A stretch of DNA of 64,000 bases from Stieleria mannarensis (GTDB taxonomy: Bacteria; Planctomycetota; Planctomycetia; Pirellulales; Pirellulaceae): the NCBI RefSeq assembly GCF_014154935.1, contig NZ_JACEHH010000006.1, forward strand, positions 124,001 through 188,000, in the 5' to 3' direction. Below the pieces are notes generated by a model. That model did no database searches. It saw nothing but the letters and a program-made list of their open reading frames with translations, and had not been told where the DNA came from. Positions within the stretch are counted from its first letter, which is position 1. Every line of letters begins with the position of its first letter. Positions 18,269 through 26,912 of this stretch are shown one piece after another. A program made the translations under genes and the position numbers.

Positions 18269-19531
18269 TCACGGCAATTCGTCTTCAAAGGTGTTGGTAA
18301 TGAAGTTCGACATGTTGTCGCGCATGCTGTTGGTAGCGCTCGGTACAAAGCCTGTGATATCGAACCGCGAGACCCCGGTCATCGGTTGCGCCGCGCCACC
18401 GACCACCAAGCCCAAGAGCACTCCGTCGGTCCGCCAGAAAACGGGCGCCGAATCGGACGGCCCGCCGCCGTTGCCGTCCAGCAGGTAGCCGTACCGCCCG
18501 TCCAATCCGGGGCCGAGCACTTGGAAGGAACTCGGGTTGGCGAACTGGTAGGAGGCGGCCGAGGCGCCGTAGGTTGCCGCAAAACCACCGGCGGGCGGCG
18601 TGTTGGGCTGAGTCGTGTAGACCGGGCGGATGCCGTCGATGCTGTCCGGATCCAAGCTGGACGTGTTCGAATCGCTCTCGTACGAGACGTACGCATTGAA
18701 GACGATCGGCGCCGCGGTGTTGCCGTTGTTCCACGCGTAGGTTCGAGCGTCGAAGTAAACGGCCGGTTTGTGCCCATCACGCAGCACATACGCCGGGAAG
18801 ATATCAGGTGTCTGGTACAGAGCCGGCAACCCGGTCACGTTCCTCGGCTCGTCAGTGCTGACGTTGCGATCGTAGACTCCCGTCGATGAATTGTACGACG
18901 GGCCAGCCGCCGATTTGATGGAACTTAACAGCAGCCGCTCCGGTTCAAAATCAATGATGGGCGCATTCCGTACCGCTCGGTACTGGTAGTGAGAGGCGAG
19001 TGCGGGGTTGGGAGCGGTCGCCGTCCCGTTGATGTTGATCGACGGGGGCAACTCAAGCGGGCCGCCGGCACCGGTGAACGGATATTGCGGATCGCTGCTG
19101 AAACCACCCAGCGACCAGACCAACGCCTCGGCGCGGTCCATCACGAACGGATCGTAAACGGGGGCGGGGCTGGTCGGCGGAGTCGCGCTTGGGTCGTTGT
19201 CCGGAAAGGTGTCGCACAATGCAAACAGCAAGTTCAGCTCGCTGGTCGCGATGTCTGGAAAGATCTTCAAATAGTGACTTTTGACGATGTTCCAGTCCGA
19301 GAAATCCGGCGGATAGTCATTGTACTTCGTGTAATACGAATCAATCCCGCCCTCAATGTTCGTCAGTTCGGCCTTCATCGCGGAGCGTCGGACCGACTTC
19401 ATGACGACACCGACAGCGGGAATGGCCAAGCCGGCCAGGGCGGCGATGATGGTGATCACCACCAGTAACTCGACCAGCGTGAATCCGCTTCGACGCGTGT
19501 CGCTTTGTTGACTTGTCATTCGTTTGCTCAT
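18269..19531 (-). CDS. GspG-like major pseudopilin
   Basis: The signal SGFTLVELLVVITIIAALAG has Glu at +5. It is followed by LAIPAVGVVMKSVRRSAMKAELTNIEGGIDSYY, split across the helix, where the AELTNIEGGIDSYYTKYNDYP part is the GspG-type helix that leads into the globular domain. The protein has 420 residues, about three times GspG. A GLDGRYGYLLDGNGGGPSD segment near the C-terminus takes the place of the GspG calcium loop. Start ATG 19531, with ATG 19519 as an alternative. It is the first prepilin gene after the gspF-like gene, the usual E-F-G order, so a main pseudopilus subunit is likely. Confidence 0.8.
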   Translation of the reverse strand: MSKRMTSQQSDTRRSGFTLVELLVVITIIAALAGLAIPAVGVVMKSVRRSAMKAELTNIEGGIDSYYTKYNDYPPDFSDWNIVKSHYLKIFPDIATSELNLLFALCDTFPDNDPSATPPTSPAPVYDPFVMDRAEALVWSLGGFSSDPQYPFTGAGGPLELPPSININGTATAPNPALASHYQYRAVRNAPIIDFEPERLLLSSIKSAAGPSYNSSTGVYDRNVSTDEPRNVTGLPALYQTPDIFPAYVLRDGHKPAVYFDARTYAWNNGNTAAPIVFNAYVSYESDSNTSSLDPDSIDGIRPVYTTQPNTPPAGGFAATYGASAASYQFANPSSFQVLGPGLDGRYGYLLDGNGGGPSDSAPVFWRTDGVLLGLVVGGAAQPMTGVSRFDITGFVPSATNSMRDNMSNFITNTFEDELP

Positions 19532-19705
19532 CGCAGGGTTTCGCTCGATGGATGACGCGGCACGCTTGCGGCCGCGGGGTCGTTGTTGGGTGATAAGGCG
19601 ACTCGCGCGCGGTTCCTGCGGCGGGTCGGGTTTGCGACGGGACAGGAGCCCCGTCGTACGTGTGGTTGTGGCGACAGGCTGGAAGCCTATCCCACAGGGG
19701 GTGTG

Positions 19706-21145
19706 TTAACTGGACAGGCTGGTGATCAAACTGATCAACGGCATGAACAAACTGATCACGATGAAGCCGACCGTGACGCCTAGGAACACGATCATCAACG
19801 GCTCGATCAACGCCGTCAGGCCGTCGGTCATCGTCCGCACTTCTTCGTCATATTGGTCGGCGACCTTGTACAACATCGTGTCCAGCTCGCCGGTCTCTTC
19901 ACCGACGTCGACCATGTTGACGACCAGGTCGTTGACGACGCGGTTTTTGATTTTCAAGGCATAGAACAGGCCCGCACCGACGGCCCCGCCGCCGATCGCA
20001 TAGGCCGCGATGAAGGTCAGCGTCTGGACCATCACGCCGTCATCCAACTTGGTGCCGCGACTGGTGATCGCCACCGACAACAACAGCAACCCCGGAAAGG
20101 ATCCGAAGATCGCAAAGAAGAACACCGCCATCGGGTGAAACCCCAACCGGCTCTCTTCACGCAGCGGCTTGCTGATCACTTCACCCTCACGCACCGCCTC
20201 GTTGACTTTGCTGAACAGTTTTTCGAACACCGCGTTGCCCGCGGTCTCGCGGGTGATCGCCAGCGCTTCCAGAATCGGCACGCCGCTGCTGACCAACGTC
20301 CCCAACGTCCGCGTCGTCCGGGCCAGAATGTTCTTTTCCAACAAGCCCCCGAACACCGGAACCTTGATGATGAACATGTCAAACCCCGTCCGCCCGTGAC
20401 GGAACTTGCGCATCAATTTGATGAACAACAGGAACATGATCGGCATCACGATCAACAACCACCAATAGCTGGCCAGATAGTTGCTCATCGCGATCAACAA
20501 CAACGTCGGCGCCGGCAGTTTCAGTTCGAACTCTTCGAACATCTCTTCAAACGTCGGCACGATGAAGATCATGATCCCGGTCAGAATCAGGATCGCGACG
20601 ATCGCCACGACGATCGGATAGATCAACGCACCCTTGACCTTGCGTTTCAGCGATTCGGCACGTTCCAGGAAGTCGGCCAGACGCTGCAAAATCGTCTCCA
20701 GTGCACCGCCGGCCTCACCGGCCTTGATCATGTTAACGTACAGCCGGCTGAAGATTTTGGGCGACTTGGACATCGCTTCGCTGAGCGTCGCCCCGCCTTC
20801 GATTTCTTCACAGACGTCCATCAGGGCGAACTTCAACTTGCCCGGTTTTTGGTTGTTCTCGAGAATCTTCAACGAACGCAAAATCGGCAGCCCGGCGTCC
20901 TGCAGGATCGACAACTGGCGGGTGAACGCACAGATGTGTTTGGTCTTTGCACCGCCGATCGCGAACCCCCGCTTGCCCTTCTTTTTCGCAGCGGCCGCGG
21001 CGGCTTGCTTCTTGACGGAGATCTTCGTGACGAAGTACCCCATCTGGCGTATGGTGGTTTGCGCCTCTTCTTCGCTCGCGGCATCGATCTCATCCCGGAT
21101 CTCTTGTCCGGCCGCGTCCATCGCTTCGAATTGATAGGTAGGCAT
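19706..21145 (-). CDS. gspF: GspF/PilC-type inner-membrane platform protein with an extra two-helix insertion
   Basis: GspF anchors the assembly ATPase at the inner membrane. The 479-residue protein has both GspF repeats: the first with FTRQLSILQDAGLPILRSL (about 74-92) and AGEAGGALE (142-150), the second with TRTLGTLVSSGVPILEAL (278-295) and VGEETGELDTML (414-425). Usual length is about 400. The excess is an insertion at about 339-404, between FHP and VVNMVDVGEETG, that contains two hydrophobic segments (about 339-361 and 373-397). I start at ATG 21145 (MPTYQFEAMD), the standard GspF beginning; the upstream extension to 21205 is not GspF-like. Next to gspE and the GspG-like gene. Confidence 0.9.
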   Translation of the reverse strand: MPTYQFEAMDAAGQEIRDEIDAASEEEAQTTIRQMGYFVTKISVKKQAAAAAAKKKGKRGFAIGGAKTKHICAFTRQLSILQDAGLPILRSLKILENNQKPGKLKFALMDVCEEIEGGATLSEAMSKSPKIFSRLYVNMIKAGEAGGALETILQRLADFLERAESLKRKVKGALIYPIVVAIVAILILTGIMIFIVPTFEEMFEEFELKLPAPTLLLIAMSNYLASYWWLLIVMPIMFLLFIKLMRKFRHGRTGFDMFIIKVPVFGGLLEKNILARTTRTLGTLVSSGVPILEALAITRETAGNAVFEKLFSKVNEAVREGEVISKPLREESRLGFHPMAVFFFAIFGSFPGLLLLSVAITSRGTKLDDGVMVQTLTFIAAYAIGGGAVGAGLFYALKIKNRVVNDLVVNMVDVGEETGELDTMLYKVADQYDEEVRTMTDGLTALIEPLMIVFLGVTVGFIVISLFMPLISLITSLSS

Positions 21146-21257
21146 TCTCGGTCGCCCTCGGCGGTGGGCCGGCACGCCCCGCGGTCGCGTACTGCGCCGC
21201 GGCACTCGCTGCCGGCTGTCTTACAAAAACGTGTTGTTGAAAAAGTGTGTGATCGTT

Positions 21258-22970
21258 TTATTCGGAAACCGTCTCGCGGACGACTTCGTCCAGCGTCGTG
21301 ATCCCGTCAAACGCCATCGCCATCCCGGCTTCCCGCAGCGTGGTCATGCCGTCCTTGGCCGCTTCGTCGCGAAGCTCGTCGGTCGACGCGTTGCCCATCA
21401 CCATCTCGCGAATCTTGTCGTTCAAAATCATCAATTCGAACAACGCGATCCGGCCCTTGTAGCCGGTGTTGTTGCACTGGTCGCATCCGGTACCGCGGAA
21501 GAATTTCTTGCCCGCGACGTCTTCGGGTTTCAGCCCCAATTGGAACAGCAGCTCGGTGTTGGTTTTGGTTTCTTCGCGGCACTTGGGGCAAATGCGACGG
21601 ACCAGCCGCTGGGCCAAAATCGCTTCGACGGTCGCACAGGTCATGAACGCCGGGATGCCCATGTCTTTCAGACGCGTGACGGTCGCCGGGGCGCTGTTGG
21701 TGTGCAGCGTGCTGAACACCAAGTGCCCGGTCAGGGCGGCCTGGATGGCGATTTCAGCCGTCTCCAAGTCGCGGATCTCGCCGACCAGGATGATGTCGGG
21801 GTCCTGACGCAGGATCGCCCGCAAACAGCTGGCAAAGGTGACGCCGGCGTCGTGATCGATCGGGATCTGGATGATGCCGTCGATGTCGTATTCGACCGGG
21901 TCTTCGGTCGTGATCAATTTGTCTTTGATGTCGTTCATTTCCGACAACGTCGAATACAACGTCGTCGTTTTGCCGCTGCCGGTCGGACCGGTCACCAGGA
22001 TGATGCCGTTGGGGCGATCGATCGCGTGGCGAAACTTTTTCATCATCGCTTCGTCCATGCCGACGTTTTCCAGCGACAGGTTCACGACCGATCGGTCCAA
22101 CACCCGCATCACGACGCTTTCGCCAAAAATCGTCGGCAGCACGCTGACGCGGAGGTCGACCGGGTGGCCACCGACCATCAACTCGATCCGACCGTCTTGC
22201 GGCAGCCGGCGTTCGGCGATGTCCAAATCGGCCATCACCTTGATCCGGGTCGTGATCGCAAACGCCAAGTGACGCGGCGGCGGGACCATTTCATACAACA
22301 CACCTTCGGCCTTGATCCGGATCCGGAACTCGTCTTCGAAGGGTTCCAAGTGGATGTCGCTGGCGTGGTCCTTGATCGCCAACAGCAACACCATGTTCAA
22401 CAGTTTTCGCACCGGCGCCGAATCGGCCAACGCCTCGGCATCGGTGATGTTGAATTTCTCGCTCTCCAGCGCCGAGACGGCCGCTTTCAGCTCTTCGTCC
22501 TCGGCCAGCTCGGCGACCAGCTTTTCGACGCTCTCGGCTTCGCTGTCATAGTAGCGGCCGATCGTGGCGTTGATGTCCCGCTCGGTCGCCACCAGGACTT
22601 CGATGTCATACCCCAGGAACGTCCGCAATTCGTCTTGGACGCTCAAGTTTTGCGGGTCACAGGTCGCCACGGTCAGTTGATTGCCTTCGAACCGGATCGG
22701 CACCACGCGGTACAGCTGGGCCATCGTCTCGGTCAGCTTCTCGACCAGCTCGGGCTGCAACTGGATGTCTTCCAGCGAGATCGTCTGCATCGACATCTGT
22801 TCGGCCAAGCCCTGGATCAGCTGATCTTCGGTGATCAACTGCATGTCCTCGGCGACTTTTCCGAACAGCGCACCGGGCTGTTGTTCCTGTTCCTCCAGCA
22901 CGATGTCGCGTTGTTCGTCGGTCAGGAAACCGAGGTCGACCAGGATCTGTCCAATGCGACGTTGTGCCAT
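21258..22970 (-). CDS. gspE: GspE/PilB-type assembly ATPase with MshEN N-terminal domain
   Basis: Hexameric ATPase that powers pseudopilus or pilus assembly from the cytoplasm. Residues about 4-58 contain two MshEN-like half-motifs (RIGQILVDLGFLTDEQ and FGKVAEDMQLITEDQL), the pattern known to bind cyclic di-GMP in MshE. The ATPase part has Walker A GPTGSGKT (328-335), Asp box ITTEDPVEY, Walker B ILVGEIRDLETAE, His box STLHTNSA, and a CPKC...CDQC zinc tetracysteine. 570 residues, normal length. Start ATG 22970. It lies between pilT and gspF; the second ATPase gene upstream lacks the clear first MshEN half. Confidence 0.93.
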   Translation of the reverse strand: MAQRRIGQILVDLGFLTDEQRDIVLEEQEQQPGALFGKVAEDMQLITEDQLIQGLAEQMSMQTISLEDIQLQPELVEKLTETMAQLYRVVPIRFEGNQLTVATCDPQNLSVQDELRTFLGYDIEVLVATERDINATIGRYYDSEAESVEKLVAELAEDEELKAAVSALESEKFNITDAEALADSAPVRKLLNMVLLLAIKDHASDIHLEPFEDEFRIRIKAEGVLYEMVPPPRHLAFAITTRIKVMADLDIAERRLPQDGRIELMVGGHPVDLRVSVLPTIFGESVVMRVLDRSVVNLSLENVGMDEAMMKKFRHAIDRPNGIILVTGPTGSGKTTTLYSTLSEMNDIKDKLITTEDPVEYDIDGIIQIPIDHDAGVTFASCLRAILRQDPDIILVGEIRDLETAEIAIQAALTGHLVFSTLHTNSAPATVTRLKDMGIPAFMTCATVEAILAQRLVRRICPKCREETKTNTELLFQLGLKPEDVAGKKFFRGTGCDQCNNTGYKGRIALFELMILNDKIREMVMGNASTDELRDEAAKDGMTTLREAGMAMAFDGITTLDEVVRETVSE

Positions 22971-23090
22971 CGGTGTTTTGCTTCAACAGAAAAGGAGGAA
23001 TCGTGTCCGGAGCGTCGACGCGGGGCATCGAGCTGCGAAACGAATGGATGGAATGGTTTGTTTTGATTAGGGGGACGTCTTCGTCGCTGC

Positions 23091-24200
23091 TTAGTCTTCG
23101 TCGCCGATCGGGACGGGCGAATCGTCCAACCCGCGACGGGCCTGGACGATGCGTTTGGCCAGGTCGTCCGGGCGATGGGCCTTGGCCAACGCGTCTTCGA
23201 CGGTCACGGTTTCGTTTTTCCAGTGGTTGAACAGGGCGTCGTCCATCAGCTGCATCCCGAACTTGGCACCGGTCTGCATCGCACTGCTGATTCGGAAGGT
23301 CTTGTTTTCGCGAATCAGGTTGGAAACCCCCGGCGTGACGACCAACACCTCGTACGCCGCACAGCGGCCGCCGCCGATCTTGGGCAACAACGTCTGGGCG
23401 ACGACGCCGATCAGCGTGCTGGCCAACTGGGTTCGGATCTGGTCCTGCAAGTTGCCGGGGAAGGCGTCGATGATTCGGTTGACCGTGCCCTGGGCGCTGT
23501 TGGTGTGCAACGTGCCGAACACGACGTGGCCGGTTTCGGCCGCACTGATCGCTGCTTCGATCGTTTCCAGGTCACGCAGCTCGCCGACCAGAATCACGTC
23601 GGGGTCTTGCCGCAACGCGCGGCGAATCGCTTCGGAAAAACTCGGCACGTCCACCCCAACTTCGCGTTGGTTGATCGTGCTCATCTTGTGGTCGTGATAA
23701 AACTCGATCGGGTCCTCGATCGTGATGATGTGGTGGTCGACCGTCTCGTTCAGCAGATTGATCAGACTGGCCAGCGTCGTCGACTTACCCGACCCGGTCG
23801 GCCCGGTGACCAGGAACAACCCCCGGGGCCGGTGCACCAATTTGACGACCGCCTCGGGCAACCCGAGCTGCTCCGGGGTCAATTTGTCGTTGGGGATCTG
23901 ACGCAACACCATCGAAATGAAGCCGCGTTGCTTGAACACCGAGACCCGAAAACGGGCCATTTCGCCGAACGCGAAACCGAAGTCGGTGCTGCCCGATTCC
24001 TGCAGTTCGCGTTGACAGCGTTCCGGAGTGATCGACTTCATCAACGCGACCGCGTCCTCGCCCTCAAGCGTCTTGGTCTCCAACTTCCGCATCCGCCCGT
24101 GCAAACGAAACACCGGTGGCTGGCCGACGACGATGTGAATGTCGCTGACGCCTTGCTTGATGGCGGCGTGCAGCAGTTTGTCGATCAGGACGGTTGCCAT
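23091..24200 (-). CDS. pilT: PilT-type retraction ATPase
   Basis: PilT-family ATPases drive pilus retraction. The 369-residue product has the compact PilT layout: N-terminal LLHAAIKQGVSDIHIVVGQPPVFR (in two parts), Walker A GPTGSGKST (133-141), Asp box ITIEDPIEF, Walker B VILVGELRDLETI, His box GTLHTNSAQGT, and the PilT signature AYEVLVVTPGVSNLIRE. No zinc tetracysteine, as expected for PilT and unlike the GspE paralogues either side. Its presence means the block is not a plain type II secretion system. Start ATG 24200. A 410-base gap precedes it, so it may have its own promoter. Confidence 0.93.
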   Translation of the reverse strand: MATVLIDKLLHAAIKQGVSDIHIVVGQPPVFRLHGRMRKLETKTLEGEDAVALMKSITPERCQRELQESGSTDFGFAFGEMARFRVSVFKQRGFISMVLRQIPNDKLTPEQLGLPEAVVKLVHRPRGLFLVTGPTGSGKSTTLASLINLLNETVDHHIITIEDPIEFYHDHKMSTINQREVGVDVPSFSEAIRRALRQDPDVILVGELRDLETIEAAISAAETGHVVFGTLHTNSAQGTVNRIIDAFPGNLQDQIRTQLASTLIGVVAQTLLPKIGGGRCAAYEVLVVTPGVSNLIRENKTFRISSAMQTGAKFGMQLMDDALFNHWKNETVTVEDALAKAHRPDDLAKRIVQARRGLDDSPVPIGDED

Positions 24201-24610
24201 CGATGGTTTACCTCAAAGTGAGAACAGTCATTTTCTCGTGGGCGGTGGCTGCACGCTCGCGGACGTCGACGCGGGTGGTGTGCATTCCGGCCCAGCCGGG
24301 GAAAGGGAATTCAGATGGCGAGAAGCAGAACAAGTTTTCCCCGGAATGCGGGCATTATGTCCGCTTGCGAGGGAAACTTCAAAAAACTTCGCCATCGACG
24401 CGAAACTTTTTGCCAATGCCCCCCCGGAAGAACCGAACGGGCGGATTGGCGGCCACTGTGGTTTTGCAATGGCAGGGCGCGGCGAACGTCCCGGCGCCGC
24501 TGACAACCAACGTGGTAGCATCGAGTGGCCGGCGCGGGCCCAGGTTGCAAGCAAAATCGACCGCCGCCCGGGGGCGGCTTTCGTCCTCCGCTGGCGCCGT
24601 TTTCGGGGGA
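24201..24610. other. Intergenic region between the two ATPase genes
   Basis: 410 bases with no credible gene; the short frames here lack family features. It contains a possible terminator for the upstream ATPase gene (24551-24578) and should hold the pilT promoter, but I see no clear -35/-10 pair. Confidence 0.5.
24551..24578 (-). terminator. Possible Rho-independent terminator
   Basis: On the minus strand a 7-bp GC stem (24572-24578 with 24563-24569) is followed closely by GATTTTG. It lies about 30 bases beyond the stop of the ATPase gene at 24611. The T-run is short, so this is tentative. Confidence 0.4.
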
Positions 24611-26371
24611 TTACAGCGAGTCCAGGTCGCCGACCAAGTGGCTGAGCGCGAGCGGTTCCTGCTCGGTCTTTTTGGCCACCCGATAGACCTCTTCGAAGGT
24701 CGTGATGCCGCGGATCACCTTCAGCATGCCGTCGGCGTAAAGTGTTGACATGCCGCTATTTATGGCTTCGATGCGGAGTTCCTTGGTGTCCGCGCCGCGG
24801 AACATCATCTCACGCAGTTTGCCGTTGATGACCATCAGTTCATAGATCCCGATCCGGCCGCGGTAACCGGTTCGTCCACAGTAGGGGCAGCCCTTACCCC
24901 GCGAGAACTCCGCTTGGGCGACCATCTCGGGCGGCAGCATGGAGTCGGCGATGACGGCATCGGTGGGCTGGTAGCGGACCTTGCAGCGCGGGCAAATGGT
25001 CCGTACCAGCCGCTGGGCGAGGATCGCGATGACCGAACTTGCCACCATGTAGCCGGGTACACCGATGTCCACCATTCGGCTAATAGAACTGGGCGCATCG
25101 TTCGTGTGCAGAGTACTAAAAACCAGGTGTCCAGTAAGTGAAGCCTGGATTCCCATCGATGCGGTCTCGTGGTCACGCATTTCCCCGACCAGGATGATGT
25201 TGGGTGCCTGACGCAGCATCGAGCGGATGATGCGGGCGAAGTCCAGCCCGATCGCGTGCCGGACTTCGACCTGGTTGATCCCCGGCAGGTAGTACTCCAC
25301 CGGGTCCTCGGCCGTGATCACCTTGCGGTCGGGTCGGTTCAGCGCGTTCAGTGCCGCGTACAGCGTGGTGGTCTTTCCCGACCCCGTCGGGCCGGTGACC
25401 AGGATGATTCCGTTGGGCCGCCGGATCAGGGTGTTGAAGTTTCGGTAGTCGCGTTGGTTCAGCCCCAGCTGCCGCACGCCGACTTTGATGTTGTCCTTGT
25501 CCAACAGCCGCATCACACAGGACTGGCCGTGGTTGGTGGGGATGATGCTGACCCGCAAATCGAGCTGTTTGTCCCCCACCGTGATCTTGATTCGGCCGTC
25601 GGTCGGGCGTCGTTTTTCCGAGATGTCGATTTTGGACAGAATCTTGATCCGGGCGATCAGGGCCGAAAGCATCCGCCGCGGGGCGCTTTCGCGTTCGACG
25701 CAAACGCCATCAATTCGATAACGGATCCGGACGCGTTCTTCGAAGGGTTCGACGTGGATGTCGCTGGCCCGCAGCTGGACGGCTTCCTGGATCATCAGGT
25801 TGACCAGTTTGATCACCGGCGCGCTGCTGTCGTCGGCGTCCTCGGCGGTCTCGGCGCTGTCTCCGGATTCGGTTTCGGTAAAGTCGATCGCGGTGTCGGT
25901 GAACTCTTGCAGCATCGAGTCAGCCGATTCCCCTTCGACCTGCCCGTAGTACTGGTTGATGGCCCCCTGGATTGACTCTTTCGGGGCGAGTGCGGTTTCG
26001 ATCTTTCGGTTCAGGATGAAGCGAAGTTTTTCGATCGTTTCCAGATCGAAGGGGTCGGCGATCAGGATCCGCAGCGCACCGTCTTCGACGCTGTAGGGCA
26101 GCACCATGTTTTCCCGCGCGACCGACTCGGGCACCAATTCGATCACCTCGTCGGCGATCCGTGCTTCCCGCAGGTCGACGTAGGGGATCTTGTGGAACTT
26201 GGCCATCGCCCGAGCGACCTCTTCGGGCGTCGCATACTCCATTTGGATCAGGATGTCGCCGACGTCGGTGGAGGTGTCGCGGGCGACCTGTTCCGCTTCG
26301 GAAAGCTGGTCCAAGCTGATGATGCCTTTACGAAGCAGCAGATCGGTGAATTCTTGAATAGCCTGGCCCAT
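24611..26371 (-). CDS. Second GspE/PilB-type assembly ATPase
   Basis: Paralogue of the ATPase at 21258, with Walker A GPTGSGKT, ITAEDPVEY, ILVGEMRDHETAS, STLHTNDAPSS and a CPRC...CPYC zinc tetracysteine. The N-terminus is a GspE_N/MshEN-like region in which only the second half (DVGDILIQMEYATPEEVARAM) is close to consensus. An acidic linker (TETESGDSAETAEDADD) separates it from the ATPase core. The frame is open to 26533, but ATG 26371 (MGQAIQEFTD) has GAAGG just upstream and gives 586 residues, a normal length. First gene of the block in transcription order. Two GspE paralogues plus PilT may mean separate assembly programmes. Confidence 0.9.
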   Translation of the reverse strand: MGQAIQEFTDLLLRKGIISLDQLSEAEQVARDTSTDVGDILIQMEYATPEEVARAMAKFHKIPYVDLREARIADEVIELVPESVARENMVLPYSVEDGALRILIADPFDLETIEKLRFILNRKIETALAPKESIQGAINQYYGQVEGESADSMLQEFTDTAIDFTETESGDSAETAEDADDSSAPVIKLVNLMIQEAVQLRASDIHVEPFEERVRIRYRIDGVCVERESAPRRMLSALIARIKILSKIDISEKRRPTDGRIKITVGDKQLDLRVSIIPTNHGQSCVMRLLDKDNIKVGVRQLGLNQRDYRNFNTLIRRPNGIILVTGPTGSGKTTTLYAALNALNRPDRKVITAEDPVEYYLPGINQVEVRHAIGLDFARIIRSMLRQAPNIILVGEMRDHETASMGIQASLTGHLVFSTLHTNDAPSSISRMVDIGVPGYMVASSVIAILAQRLVRTICPRCKVRYQPTDAVIADSMLPPEMVAQAEFSRGKGCPYCGRTGYRGRIGIYELMVINGKLREMMFRGADTKELRIEAINSGMSTLYADGMLKVIRGITTFEEVYRVAKKTEQEPLALSHLVGDLDSL

Positions 26372-26574
26372 GGTTTCGCCTTCGTTAGCGCTGTGGGGGA
26401 TCGTTGTCGTTTCGAGAAGGGTGCTGACAGATGAATCCGCTTCCTCGGCGTCTGTCCGCACATCACACAGGATACCATCCCAAACGCGAAACCGGTCATC
26501 GGCAAGCAAAAGAACTGCCGTCATTTCGAGCAATCGGTTGCGTCCGATGGGGTGTTGAGACGAATTCCAGATCG

Positions 26575-26630
26575 CGCTGGTGTCTCGCGTTGAGGCGATT
26601 TCACTCGCGCTGGTGTTTAGCCTTTAGGCG
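26575..26630 (+). repeat. Two copies of the CGYTGGTGTCTAGCCTTTAG repeat
   Basis: A degenerate copy at 26575-26597 and a good copy at 26608-26630, spaced 33 bases apart, lie between the divergent ATPase and recQ genes. Confidence 0.65.
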
Positions 26631-26670
26631 ATTCCCCTCTCGCCGCGAAAGCAGCGAGAGGGGAATCGCC
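26627..26670. repeat. Perfect 16-bp inverted repeat
   Basis: Bases 26627-26642 and 26655-26670 are exact reverse complements around a 12-base loop. There is no T-run on the plus side. It overlaps the end of the repeat copy at 26608 and may be part of that element or a transcription barrier between divergent genes. Confidence 0.75.
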
Positions 26671-26756
26671 CGGAAGGGCCGTCGTACGTGGCGGCACGCG
26701 GGGCGTGCTGAGGCGACCGCTCCGAAGGGCGGTCGTCGAAGGAGCCAGCGAAATGC

Positions 26757-26784
26757 TTGACTCGATTCGACGGAGCGGTATGAT
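26757..26784 (+). promoter_or_regulatory. Predicted sigma-70-type promoter of recQ
   Basis: TTGACT (26757-26762), a 16-base spacer, then TATGAT (26779-26784): each box is one base from consensus. It would give a leader of about 120 bases before the recQ start at 26913. Confidence 0.6.
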
Positions 26785-26912
26785 GCCCCCAGCGAACTGA
26801 TCGCCGCTCGGCGGGTCGATTCTCTGGAATCACCTATCTGAAGTCCTCGCCGAGGCATCGGACTACCCGATCACTTTTGTCATTTGCACACAAGTAGACT
26901 TGGGAGAGACCG

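Noticed and set aside
19853-21301. A 482-codon plus-strand open frame
   Set aside because: Antisense to gspF; no start signal, no motif, heavy His/Gln/Arg content.
21231-23066. A 611-codon plus-strand open frame
   Set aside because: It is antisense to gspE along its whole length. Composition (His/Arg/Asp/Gln-rich) is that of a shadow frame.
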